This document shows positions 22,206 through 31,425 of a stretch of 64,000 nucleotides of DNA, piece after piece (position 1 is the stretch's first letter; the number at the start of each line of letters is the position of its first letter). The stretch is from the NCBI RefSeq assembly GCF_030247195.1, contig NC_080671.1:208158045-208222044 (forward strand). Reading direction: 5' to 3'. The notes beneath the pieces were generated by a model. The model did no database searches. It was not told the origin of the DNA and was given only the letters and a program-made list of their open reading frames with translations. This stretch comes from Topomyia yanbarensis. Its lineage: Eukaryota; Arthropoda; Insecta; Diptera; Culicidae. A program made the position numbers and the translations under genes.

Positions 22206-22673
22206 CCTTTCTCATATAGAAAGGTTATGCAATTGCTCCAAAAACCGACTTTCTAACCGAGGCCCGGAGGGCCGAGTCTCATATAACATTCGACTCAGTT
22301 CGCTGAGATCGCAAAATATCTGTGTATGTGTGTATGTATGTGTGTATGTATGTATGTATGCTATTGAATTTCATTTTCAACCGACATCTTGTTCCGGATT
22401 ACGAGTTGAAGAGTATGGTTACAAAACAAAATTTGTTGATTTGTCCACATCGGTTTCTCGGAATTTTGTGAACCGATTTGGCAAGCTTGATTTTAAATGA
22501 AAGGTCCATCAGCTGCTGTTGAATTTTGTGTGGATCCGTGTTCTGGTTCCTGAATTACAGCGTGATACGTACGATCACGCAGCAAATCCCGATTCTAACG
22601 AATTCTGCGATGAATGTAAAAAGGTGAAATTTTTTCCAAAATGTAAACACAACTGTTGAATTTGTAGATCTAG
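22206..22673. repeat. Interspersed repeat, copy 3, left half of a split copy
   Basis: Begins GCCTTTCTCATATAGAAAGG, has a TGTATG microsatellite at 22318-22360 and runs to GTAGATCTAG at 22673. In copy 1 that point (6010-6022) continues directly into CCAACAGTCATTCAAAG, which here resumes only at 31028. The copy is therefore interrupted by 22674-31021. Confidence 0.8.
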
Positions 22674-24460
22674 CCCGCATATTTGGTGACCATTCCTGTA
22701 AGATAACCGCAATGGTATTTGGACCTTAAAAAACCATTCACTGAAGTTTCCTCTTATCATTAACGAAACGATAAACCAACGCTACGGGCAATCATATTGA
22801 CTATTCCACTTATGGTCAGCGCCACTTGTACCATTTGCCGAATAGGTCGTTAAGCAACGTTACCATTCAAAAATGCCGATTTCCTCGAACAAATTTTAGG
22901 GCATATTATAAGGGAAATGGTGATCTTATAATCCATTTTTGCGGTACTACATTGTTATTGGATATAACAAGATACATTAAACATTCTACCATAAACATTT
23001 CTTCACCATGCTGTGCGATTAGTACAATCTTACACTATACAAAATTCATTAATTTTTTTTACAATATGACAAATCGTAACGCAAAACAAACATGGTACCA
23101 TACCACAAATCGTTTCGGTCATTTGGTGTATAGTGACCACAGATAACCATTTCTCGAATAGTACAGTTATAGTTTTCGAGTGACACTATGCCATGGGCAA
23201 AATGTGATGAGTGTGTATAATAAACTACTTTATCGACACTATCAAATGCGGCAGATGTAAAAAGCACTTTCTAACTGTTTTTTTTCTGATTCACCCAATG
23301 CCTCTTCCCCCTCCCCCTCATCAGTTCGAATAACGTTTTATATTCTATCGATTTATGGTAATCTGTGATTTTATTGCATGGCGTCCTCCATGTTCGGGGT
23401 TGTTGACATCTTATGGTGGTGGTACTACCGCTTTTACCAATTGAGCTATTTCTGTAATCTTTTGGAACGTATTTTGGTCTTCATAATAATCTAGCCACAA
23501 TCGACTTTAGGGAGAGGGTAAATCGACATGTCATATACTAATAAAGTGTTGATGATTACGAATGACCATGATTGTAAGAGCCGTATATGGTTGGAACTTC
23601 AATTCAAATTTTCCCTTAATTTTCCTTGAATTGGTTTAAGAGGAGGTTTGCGAGCCTTTCGCTGATGGCGAGCCGTGTGTTTGATACAATACATTCATAT
23701 ATAATATATAAACCGTTGAATCTGGTTGGTTAGGCAAATCGAGAATCTGGATGATGCATCCGTTATTAGAATTGACCATCTCTCCTCGTCTTGACAGATG
23801 TAGTAACTTCCGGCAGCTGTATACTTACGTTGTTAAAAAGACTCGTGATGTATACGAAAAATGTAATACATTTACATTGATCCACTTAAGAAAAAGGTAT
23901 AAGCTCGGGTATTAGAGGAGGATTTGAAATTCTTGAGTTGCTAGGACTGCAATACATGGTGTTCCTTCTTTAGAAGTCCATCCCAAATTCGTGAAGCTCC
24001 TTCCTACTAACAGAACTTCTTAAACGCAATGTTACGATGTGATATATTTTGCCATATACGAAATTTGATTATGATTAGTTTTACCATTTTGCTGAATGTG
24101 CTTATAAACAAATTGTTGCTATAGATGAAATGTGAATTAATCTAATCGACCTTCGCTGAGTAAAACATTATTGACAGCCTTGTGGATTCATTTCACCTTT
24201 TACGGAAAGGTATGAAGCTTTAGATTTTGTCCAAAAACGAAACCTGTACGCCAAAAATTAAATTTGGAATGTCTTTTATCCAACCTAAATAATCTGATTT
24301 CCGCTTGTTTGGAAACAATAATAATAAAGTATTAAAGCACTTTACCCGTGGATAAATTAATATTTTTTTCCAATAAATATGTGCAATAAACAAAGATTCG
24401 TCATTTCATTTTAACAACACATTCAATTCAATATAAATGATTACTGAAAACTGTAACCAA
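22674..24460. other. Left interior of the CCCGCATA segment
   Basis: AT-rich with only short ORFs (for example 22826-23146) that match no family I know. Apart from the weak tRNA-like stretch at 23380-23454 I see no functional feature. Confidence 0.4.
23380..23454 (-). other. tRNA-like relic
   Basis: On the minus strand TAGCTCAATTGGTAAAAGC is a good A box and D-arm. The downstream part (ending CCCCGAACATGG) is a poor B box and T-arm. Probably a decayed tRNA pseudogene or SINE head, not a working tRNA gene. Confidence 0.3.
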
Positions 24461-24470
24461 ACGATTCGAC
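24461..24470. repeat. 10-bp target-site duplication of LINE C, left
   Basis: ACGATTCGAC, repeated exactly at 30647-30656. Confidence 0.85.
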
Positions 24471-25328
24471 TTTTTTTTTATTCATTTCGTTTATTTGATA
24501 GGCACAAATGCGTTAGCTTGGCGGTGCCAAATACTTTTGTTTTTACATTTTGGATATCTTAAAACTAGGAGGTTACAATGTTGAAATATTTTTTTTTACA
24601 AAGGAAAAGAAAATTTACAGCTATCTTAAGACTAGAAATAAGATTCAATATACAAGAGAGGGCCAAAAGATTTTTTTATGAAAAAAATTAAAACAAGGGA
24701 TTTACTTTGATATACAAGAGGGGGAGTAATAGTATTTTACGAAATATTTTACGGTTATCTTAAAACTAACAATATAGTTTAGTACACAAAAGGGGGAACA
24801 AATATTTATGAAAATTTTCACAGAAATCTTAAAACTAGGGATTCAATTCTATTTACAAGATGGAGGACAAGAGTTTCAATAAAGAGTAAAAATTATAGCT
24901 ATCTTAAAACTAGGAATACAGAATACTAATTTCAATTTTTTAACTAAAACTTATGCTTGGTCAAGATATTCAGAGGGTGGCTTATTTCCGCATCAATGTA
25001 GCAGCAGTTGTATCAAGGACAGGGGAGAGACAGGGAAAGAAGAGCAAAACTTGCAACTTTCGCTCGAACCGGGGGGGGGGGGGGGGGATCAGCGAAACAA
25101 ATTTGCGCCTCAGTCTAGTAAGTCGTCGAGTACCGGATTGGCGGATGGTATTCTTCGGACCCGCGGGGAATCCTTCAAAAGTCATCGGACCTCGAGTCGC
25201 TCTCGCTTCAGTTTCCTTCTATGCAGGCGTAGTGGTAAGGGCGACGGCGGTTACATAGTGGCACTCTGGAGCTGATCGGTTCCACAAGGCAGGAGGAAAC
25301 TCTAAAAACGAGAAATAAAAGAGAGGGG
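24471..25328 (-). other. 3' UTR of LINE copy C with repeated motif
   Basis: Plus-strand ATCTTAAAACTAG (minus CTAGTTTTAAGAT) recurs at 24556, 24623, 24757, 24826 and 24901, at 65-135 bp intervals. A run of 17 G on the plus strand lies at 25071-25087. The terminal ~110 bp matches copy B. No coding content of its own. Confidence 0.75.
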
Positions 25329-28300
25329 CTAAATTGGGATATTTATCGTTTTTATGAAGGTATAAATAAGGGACATATATGGGAAATCACGAGTTGCCAG
25401 CATATCTCGGACTGGTACATTGGGTGGTCTACCTCGGGCCCGAAGGGATTCCTTTAACTGAGACCTGGCGTCACAATACCCGGCGCATATCCAGACAACG
25501 TGTTCGATGTCGTGATAGCCCTCGTCACAAGCGCACAGACTACTCTCCGCAAACCCAATACGCCGCAAATGCGCATCCATGGTGTAGTGATTGGACATAA
25601 GTCGGGACATTACTCGAATAAAATCCCGACCCACATCCATCCCCCCGAACCAAGGCTTCGTTGATACCTTTGGGATAATCGAATGGAGCCATCGTCCAAG
25701 TTCCCCATTGCTCCACGAGGTTTGCCAACTGTTGAGCGTCCTATGACGACAAATACTAAAAAATTCGTTGAAGCAGATTGGTCTTTCGTATATGTCACCA
25801 TTTAATGCGCCCACCTTTGCTAATGAGTCGGCCTTTTCATTGCCCGGGATAGAACAATGAGAGGGGACCCAAACAAAGGTAATCTGATAAGATTTTTCAG
25901 ATAACGTACACAAGGACTCCTGTATCTTCCCCAGAAAACACGGGAATTGCTTTTTAGGCTTCACCGCACGAAGAGCCTCGATAGAGCTGAGGCTGTCCGA
26001 AACGATGAAGTAGTGATCTGTGGGTAGAGTGTCGATGATCCCAAGGGTGTACTGAATTGCAGCTAACTCTGCGACATAAACTGAAGCGGGATCATTGAGC
26101 TTGAATGAAGCGGTGATAGTATTGTTGAAGATACCGAAGCCAGTGGACCCATCGAGATTTGATCCGTCAGTGTAAAACATTTTGTCGCAGTCGACTTCTC
26201 GGAATTTATTATAAAATATATTGGGGATCACCTGCGGGCGTATATGGTCCGGGATTCCACGAATCTCTTCCTTCATGGATGTGTCGAAGAATACAGTAGA
26301 ATCAGAAGTATCTAGGAAACGGACACGGTTGGGAGTATATGAAGAAGGATTAATGCTCTGTGCCGTGTAGTCGAAGTACAAGGCCATAAATCGGGTTTGA
26401 GAATTAAGCTCGACGAGCTTCTCGAAGTTTTCAATCACCAACGGGTTCAGAATGTCGCATCGGATGAGCAATCGATATGAGAGTTCCCAAAATCGATTTT
26501 TTAGCGGAAGAACGCCCGCCAGCACTTCGAGACTCATCGTATGGGTCGAGTGCATGCAACCCAAGGCAATGCGCAAGCAACGGTACTGGATTCTCTCCAG
26601 TTTGATGAAGTGTATGTTCGCAGCGGAGCGGAAACAGAAACACCCGTACTCCATCACCGACAATATCGTTGTTTGGTACAACCTGATCAGGTCTCCTGGG
26701 TGAGCACCCCACCATGTTCCAGTTATTGTTCGGAGAAAATTGATCCTTTGTTGGCATTTCTGTTTCAGATACCTAATGTGACATCCCCAGGTACCTTTAG
26801 AGTCGAACCAGACCCCGAGATATTTAAATGTGAAAACCTGGTTGATCGTTGCACCCATTAATAAAAGCTGGAGTTGCGCCGGCTCACGCTTCCTAGAAAA
26901 AACAACCAACTCAGTTTTCTCCGTGGAGAACTCAATACCCAGCTGAAGAGCCCAAGCAGACAAATTGTCCAAGGTATTTTGTAATGGTCCTTGCAAGTCG
27001 GCAGCTTTGGGCCCTGTAACAGAGACCACCCCGTCGTCTGCAAGTTGCCTTAGCGTGCATGAATTGGCAAGACAATCGTCAATGTCATTCACGTAGAAAT
27101 TGTAGAGCAGGGGATTTAGACATGAGCCCTGGGGAAAACCCATGTAGCTAAATCGCGATGTTGTTAAATCGCCATGCGAAAAGTGCATGTGCTTTTCAGA
27201 CAACAGGTTTAGCAAAAAGTTATTTAAAATTGGTGAAAGACCATGCTGGTGCAGCTTCTCTGACAGAATGTTGATAGAAACTGAGTCAAAAGCCCCCTTA
27301 ATATCCAAGAAGACTGATGCCATCTGCTCTTTGTTAGCATAGGCCATTTGGATTTCTGTAGAAAGCAACGCAAGGTAATCGTTCGTCCCTTTGCCTTTGC
27401 GGAAGCCAAATTGTGTATCTGACAGTAAGCCATTTGCTTCAACCCAATTGTCGAGGCGAAACAAGATCATTTTCTCGAACAACTTCCGAATACAGGACAG
27501 CATCGCAATCGGCCGATACGAGTTGTGGTCGGAGGCTGGTTTTCCTGGTTTTTGGATGGCGATGACCTTCACTTGCCTCCATTCATAAGGGACAATGTAA
27601 CCCTCAAGAAACTTGTTAAATAAATTCAACAAGCGCCTTTTTGCAGTGCCAGGCAGATTCTTCAGCAAGTTGAATTTGATTCTGTCTAACCCTGGGGCGT
27701 TATTGTTGCACGATAAGAGAGCAAGTGAGAACTCCACCATCGAAAACGGTGTTTCGTTCGCGGTATCGTGAGGAGACGCGGCGCGGCACGTTTTCTGTAC
27801 CGGGACAGAGTCCGGACAGATCTTCTTGGCGAAAGCGAATATCCAACGGTTTGAATATTCCACGTTCTCGTTGGTACTATTACGGTTACGCATACGTCGA
27901 GCCGTACCCCAAAGAGTGCTCATCGCTGTTTCTCTCGTTAACCCGTCGACGAACCGGCGCCAATAACTGCGTTTTTTGGCTTTCATTAGACTCTTCATTC
28001 GCCTTTCTAACGACGCGTACTGTTGATAGCTAGCGGGTAACCCGTCTTCCCGGAAGGTCTTATATGCAGTGGACTTTTCCGCGTACAGCTCTGAGCACTC
28101 TTTATCCCACCACAGGGTGGGAGACCGTCCATGGGTATTCGCGCTGGGTACTGGTTTAGTCTGAGCTTGATTCGCACTGTCGAGAATCAAGCCAGCCAAA
28201 AACCTGTACTCTTCCTCCGGAGGAAGTTCTTGAGTGGATTCGATTTTAACGGATATCGCGGTCGCGTAACTCTTCCAATCAATGTTCCGTGTGAGGTCAT

Positions 28301-29015
28301 ATGAGACATTGATTGTTTCCGATGGTCTTGAACCGTTAGCAATTGAAATCACGATAGGCAAATGATCGCTACCGTGGGGATCACTGATCACCTTCCACAT
28401 GCAATCTAACTGTAGCGATGTCGAGCAAAGCGACAAATCCAACGCGCTTGCGCGTGCTGGTGGTGTAGGAATCCGCGTCATTTCTCCCGTGTTTAAGATG
28501 GTCATGTTGAAATTATCGCAAAGATCTTGGATTAATGTTGATCTATTATCATCATGAAGACAGCCCCATACCGTACCGTGCGAGTTAAAGTCTCCCAGAA
28601 CTAGCCGCGGTGCCGGTAAGGATTCCATGATATTACAAAGCGTTCGGTGCCCTACCGAGGCTCTAGGAGGAATGTAGATGGAAGCAATGCAAAGGTCTTT
28701 GCCTTTTATTAGAACTTGACAAGCGACAATTTCAATGCCTGGTGTCGAAGGGAGGTTAATTCGGTTGAAAGAATAGCACTTTTTGATCCCCAAAAGTACT
28801 CCTCCATAGGGGTTTTCTCGATCCAGACGAATTATATTAAAGTCGTGGAAGTTGAGATTTATATCGGAAGTTAACCAAGTTTCACATAATGCGAAAGCAT
28901 CACATTTTAAACTATTTAGTAAAAATTTAAAGGAATCGATTTTCGGGAGGATACTTCTGCTGTTCCACTGTAGAACAGTGATCGAATCGGTGACCTCGTT
29001 CGATGACTTAGCCAT
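25329..29015 (-). CDS. I-clade LINE ORF2: endonuclease, reverse transcriptase, RNase H (intact)
   Basis: Open for 1228 codons from the conserved ATG at 29015 (frame open 7 codons further, to 29036). Residues here count from that upstream Met. Endonuclease: CETW (E52), GDFN 148-151, SDH 223-225. Reverse transcriptase: KPGKP 496-500, QFGFRKGKGT 542-551, LDIKGAFD (D578), GFPQGS 633-638, LADD 665-668, a variant of the usual F/YADD. RNase H: YTDGS (D957), E990, SDS (D1014), PSH (H1060), EKAD (D1070), so the catalytic set is complete. A Cys/His tail (CAC...H...H...C) lies at about 1168-1184. The start is chosen because ATGGCTAA is conserved in copies A and B, where it overlaps the ORF1 stop. This enzyme would nick DNA, copy element RNA and remove RNA from the hybrid. 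Confidence 0.92.
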   Translation of the reverse strand: MAKSSNEVTDSITVLQWNSRSILPKIDSFKFLLNSLKCDAFALCETWLTSDINLNFHDFNIIRLDRENPYGGVLLGIKKCYSFNRINLPSTPGIEIVACQVLIKGKDLCIASIYIPPRASVGHRTLCNIMESLPAPRLVLGDFNSHGTVWGCLHDDNRSTLIQDLCDNFNMTILNTGEMTRIPTPPARASALDLSLCSTSLQLDCMWKVISDPHGSDHLPIVISIANGSRPSETINVSYDLTRNIDWKSYATAISVKIESTQELPPEEEYRFLAGLILDSANQAQTKPVPSANTHGRSPTLWWDKECSELYAEKSTAYKTFREDGLPASYQQYASLERRMKSLMKAKKRSYWRRFVDGLTRETAMSTLWGTARRMRNRNSTNENVEYSNRWIFAFAKKICPDSVPVQKTCRAASPHDTANETPFSMVEFSLALLSCNNNAPGLDRIKFNLLKNLPGTAKRRLLNLFNKFLEGYIVPYEWRQVKVIAIQKPGKPASDHNSYRPIAMLSCIRKLFEKMILFRLDNWVEANGLLSDTQFGFRKGKGTNDYLALLSTEIQMAYANKEQMASVFLDIKGAFDSVSINILSEKLHQHGLSPILNNFLLNLLSEKHMHFSHGDLTTSRFSYMGFPQGSCLNPLLYNFYVNDIDDCLANSCTLRQLADDGVVSVTGPKAADLQGPLQNTLDNLSAWALQLGIEFSTEKTELVVFSRKREPAQLQLLLMGATINQVFTFKYLGVWFDSKGTWGCHIRYLKQKCQQRINFLRTITGTWWGAHPGDLIRLYQTTILSVMEYGCFCFRSAANIHFIKLERIQYRCLRIALGCMHSTHTMSLEVLAGVLPLKNRFWELSYRLLIRCDILNPLVIENFEKLVELNSQTRFMALYFDYTAQSINPSSYTPNRVRFLDTSDSTVFFDTSMKEEIRGIPDHIRPQVIPNIFYNKFREVDCDKMFYTDGSNLDGSTGFGIFNNTITASFKLNDPASVYVAELAAIQYTLGIIDTLPTDHYFIVSDSLSSIEALRAVKPKKQFPCFLGKIQESLCTLSEKSYQITFVWVPSHCSIPGNEKADSLAKVGALNGDIYERPICFNEFFSICRHRTLNSWQTSWSNGELGRWLHSIIPKVSTKPWFGGMDVGRDFIRVMSRLMSNHYTMDAHLRRIGFAESSLCACDEGYHDIEHVVWICAGYCDARSQLKESLRARGRPPNVPVRDMLATRDFPYMSLIYTFIKTINIPI

Positions 29016-30345
29016 CGAAGGATACGATCGCTGCAAGGAGGGGCCATTTAGTAGTCAACTGCTTCAAAAATGTTTGCACTATAGGGAGAAAACGTATCAG
29101 AAGGCTTTTAAGAGGATCAGTAACATTGAAAGCTGTGAAAATTAAGTCCACTATGTCAGAAAATTTCATTAGTCCGCTACTGGACTGAGTATCTGTTTGA
29201 AAAAAGGGGACACTGGGGGTTTTGGATGTCCCTGGAAGTGGTGGGTACTCCTTGTTAGAATTAATATTTCCAAGGCCTGGAGCAAATTGCTTCGGCTTTT
29301 GTGCATCACTTCCGTTGGATTTATTGGTTGTAGATGGCGCACTCTGAGTGGATGACACCTTGGCACCCTTACGAGGCAATGTAGGGGAGGCTGGATTTCT
29401 CCTCTTCCTGGATTCCCTTGGGTTAACCAAAGATGTTCCCTCTCGTGGGTCGTCAGATTCTTGCTCAACGTTAGCCAAACCAGCATAGGGATTTTCGGAC
29501 AGAACAGATGGCGAAGCATTCTTTAGCATTTCTGCATAAGAACGCCTTGAGCGTTCCTTAAGGGAGCGTTTAATTTTATCCCCTCGCTGCTTGTACGCAG
29601 GACATGATTTAAGAGCATGTGAAGGGCCCCCGCAGCAAATACACTTTTCAGTTTCTTTGTCGCAAGAGTCATCCTCATGCTCTCCTTCGCATTTGCCGCA
29701 TCGTTTCTTATTTCCACAATATGTGGCTGTGTGGCCCAACTGCTTGCAATTGCTGCAGTTCATGACCCGCGGTACGAACAGGCGAACTGGTAGGCGAACC
29801 TTGTCAAGGAGGATGTAGTTGGGAAGAGAGGACCCGGCGAATGTCACCCGAATCGAGCCTGATAGAGAGCAGGTAGTTTTACCTCCCTCGGTGTTTGCGG
29901 TATACAATTGTTTGCATTCCAAGATCTTAATCTGTTCAAGTGAGGGGTCCTTAAAGCAGCCAACCCCGTGCTCCAACAGTTCTTCGCATTTCAGGCCCGG
30001 TTCGGACACTACCCCATCGATTTCACAGGCCACACAAGGCACGTACGCTTTAAATTCCCGCGTAAAGCGCTCACAGCAAGCAATCGCGTTTGCCTGGCCG
30101 AGATCACTCACTAGAACACGTATCTTGTTTGCCCGAACACGTGTTATCTGAGTTACGGCCGGGTAATTAGCAGTCAGATCTCGAGAAAGTTTTAATATAT
30201 TAACCGGTTTCTCTCCGGTCCGAAAATATACCACCCATGGCCCAGAGGAACCTTCTGGGTACTGCTTTATACGGGGAGCATTGCGAGTATTAGGGGGATC
30301 AGGGACTTCCATGATTACATCAGATGGTATTTCGCCCTCGGCCAT
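29008..30345 (-). CDS. I-clade LINE ORF1 Gag-like protein, three zinc knuckles (intact)
   Basis: 445 codons, ATG at 30345. Residues 30-190 form a conserved region (SSGPWVVYFRTGEK, then GCFKDPSL and RVTFAGSSLP), likely an RRM-like RNA-binding fold in this class; that fold is inference. Three knuckles follow: CSNCKQLGHTATYC (197-210), CGKCEGEHEDDSC (216-228, one residue short between Cys and His) and CICCGGPSHALKSC (235-248). The C-terminal third is Ser/Pro/Lys-rich. TAA at 29010-29008 overlaps the ORF2 ATG within ATGGCTAA. It would coat element RNA and chaperone target-primed reverse transcription. Confidence 0.9.
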   Translation of the reverse strand: MAEGEIPSDVIMEVPDPPNTRNAPRIKQYPEGSSGPWVVYFRTGEKPVNILKLSRDLTANYPAVTQITRVRANKIRVLVSDLGQANAIACCERFTREFKAYVPCVACEIDGVVSEPGLKCEELLEHGVGCFKDPSLEQIKILECKQLYTANTEGGKTTCSLSGSIRVTFAGSSLPNYILLDKVRLPVRLFVPRVMNCSNCKQLGHTATYCGNKKRCGKCEGEHEDDSCDKETEKCICCGGPSHALKSCPAYKQRGDKIKRSLKERSRRSYAEMLKNASPSVLSENPYAGLANVEQESDDPREGTSLVNPRESRKRRNPASPTLPRKGAKVSSTQSAPSTTNKSNGSDAQKPKQFAPGLGNINSNKEYPPLPGTSKTPSVPFFQTDTQSSSGLMKFSDIVDLIFTAFNVTDPLKSLLIRFLPIVQTFLKQLTTKWPLLAAIVSFDG

Positions 30346-30646
30346 TTAAGCACGAGGGCAGAGCGTTATATAAACGGGAATGTGTCTTATTATTTGATTA
30401 CAAGGTAGAGTAAAAGTAGGGAAAAGGAAAGAAAGCAAACGAGGAAAAAAAATAAAGCAAAACTTATCTGCAAACAACGTCGATTGTTCCGCACCAGCGA
30501 AAACAATGTACTGGATTTACTGCCGGCACCAGCAGAATGGCAGCTAACGAACGAACAAAGGATGACCTTGAATCACTGAAATTTACACACCGAACACCAC
30601 TGTGAAATATAACGATCCGTTCCGTTCAAAGGTTGGGAGACGTATG
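30346..30646 (-). other. 5' UTR and presumed internal promoter of LINE C
   Basis: About 300 bases from the 5' end next to the target duplication to the ORF1 ATG. Unlike the 5' UTR of copies A and B. No TATA box at the start, as expected for LINE internal promoters. Confidence 0.6.
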
Positions 30647-30656
30647 ACGATTCGAC
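30647..30656. repeat. 10-bp target-site duplication of LINE C, right
   Basis: ACGATTCGAC, identical to 24461-24470. Confidence 0.85.
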
Positions 30657-31021
30657 TTGAGGTGAACATTATGGTAATCTTGTAAGGAAATTATAACGAT
30701 ACACTTTTTCTTTGAAGCAAACCTTACAGAACCGTATGAGAACGACTACCATCATTGTGACTTCAATTCAAATCGTTTCGATATATTTTTTAATAATCCT
30801 GCGGAAGCACCTCAAATCTTTTCTAACATACAATATTATATTATAAACATTCCCTATATTGTAACAATAACTCGTATCTTCATTGTACAATTTCATATAA
30901 TTTTACAAGAAAACGAATTTATCGTAATATCATAAATAGACGTTAACGTATATGGTTACCATAACACTTATGATTTTTGTATAATTTGGAGGATTCCAGA
31001 TAAAGTTTTTATTTATGCGGG
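30657..31021. other. Right interior of the CCCGCATA segment
   Basis: AT-rich, non-coding, ending at the TATGCGGG terminus. Nothing else recognised. Confidence 0.4.
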
Positions 31022-31425
31022 AGGTCACCAACAGTCATTCAAAGTCTCTTTGGCCACACTGGCCACCATCGACGGATCCGGAAGCATCCAAATTCAGAAT
31101 AACGGATATATTGGTTTCTCGAAAATAGCTATACCGATTTGATCAACTTAGTCTCAAATGAAAGGTGTTGCGTCGTCGGAAACTGATATTAAATTCCATC
31201 TCCATCCGACTTCCGGCTCCGGAGTTACGGGTTGTGGAGTGTGATCACATAGAAAACTCCGATTCAAACCGATACCGCGATGAATGAAAAAAGGTGCTCT
31301 TATATATACTTACCAAGTGTAATAAGAATGAAATACATTTCCATAATGTTATATTGTACCAACCAGCTATCAAATCATAGTTTGTAGAAATGAGAAAGGC
31401 ACAATTGCACATCTAGGTGGATTAA
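31022..31425. repeat. Interspersed repeat, copy 3, right half
   Basis: Resumes the repeat interrupted at 22673 and matches 6020-6425 closely, ending GAGAAAGGCACAATTGCAC and CTAGGTGGATTAAAACAGG. Confidence 0.8.

Larger units (their letters stand above)
24471..30646 (-). mobile_element. Full-length I-clade LINE copy C
   Basis: 6176-bp minus-strand element bounded by a perfect 10-bp duplication (ACGATTCGAC), the A-rich 3' tail lying at 24471-24480. It has a ~300-bp 5' UTR, ORF1, ORF2 overlapping by 8 nt, and an ~860-bp 3' UTR. Both ORFs are open and catalytic motifs are present, so it is the only element here that could be autonomous. RNase H after the RT places it with I-like clades rather than Jockey or R1; assignment to I rather than LOA or Outcast is from motif memory. 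Same family as copies A and B, but a distinct subfamily with a different 5' UTR. Confidence 0.88.
22674..31021. mobile_element. Inserted DNA segment with CCCGCATA termini, containing LINE C
   Basis: Left end CCCGCATA (22674), right end TATGCGGG (31021), an 8-bp terminal inverted repeat; AG occurs on both sides (22672-22673 and 31022-31023). It precisely interrupts an interspersed repeat whose two halves join in copy 1. Without the nested LINE and one copy of its target duplication it would be about 2.2 kb. I recognise no transposase in 22674-24460 or 30657-31021. Short TIRs with 2-bp duplication would fit a CACTA-like non-autonomous element, but that is inference. Confidence 0.6.

Noticed and set aside
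23380..23454. Functional tRNA gene on the minus strand
   Set aside because: Good A box but no convincing T-arm, B box or acceptor pairing.
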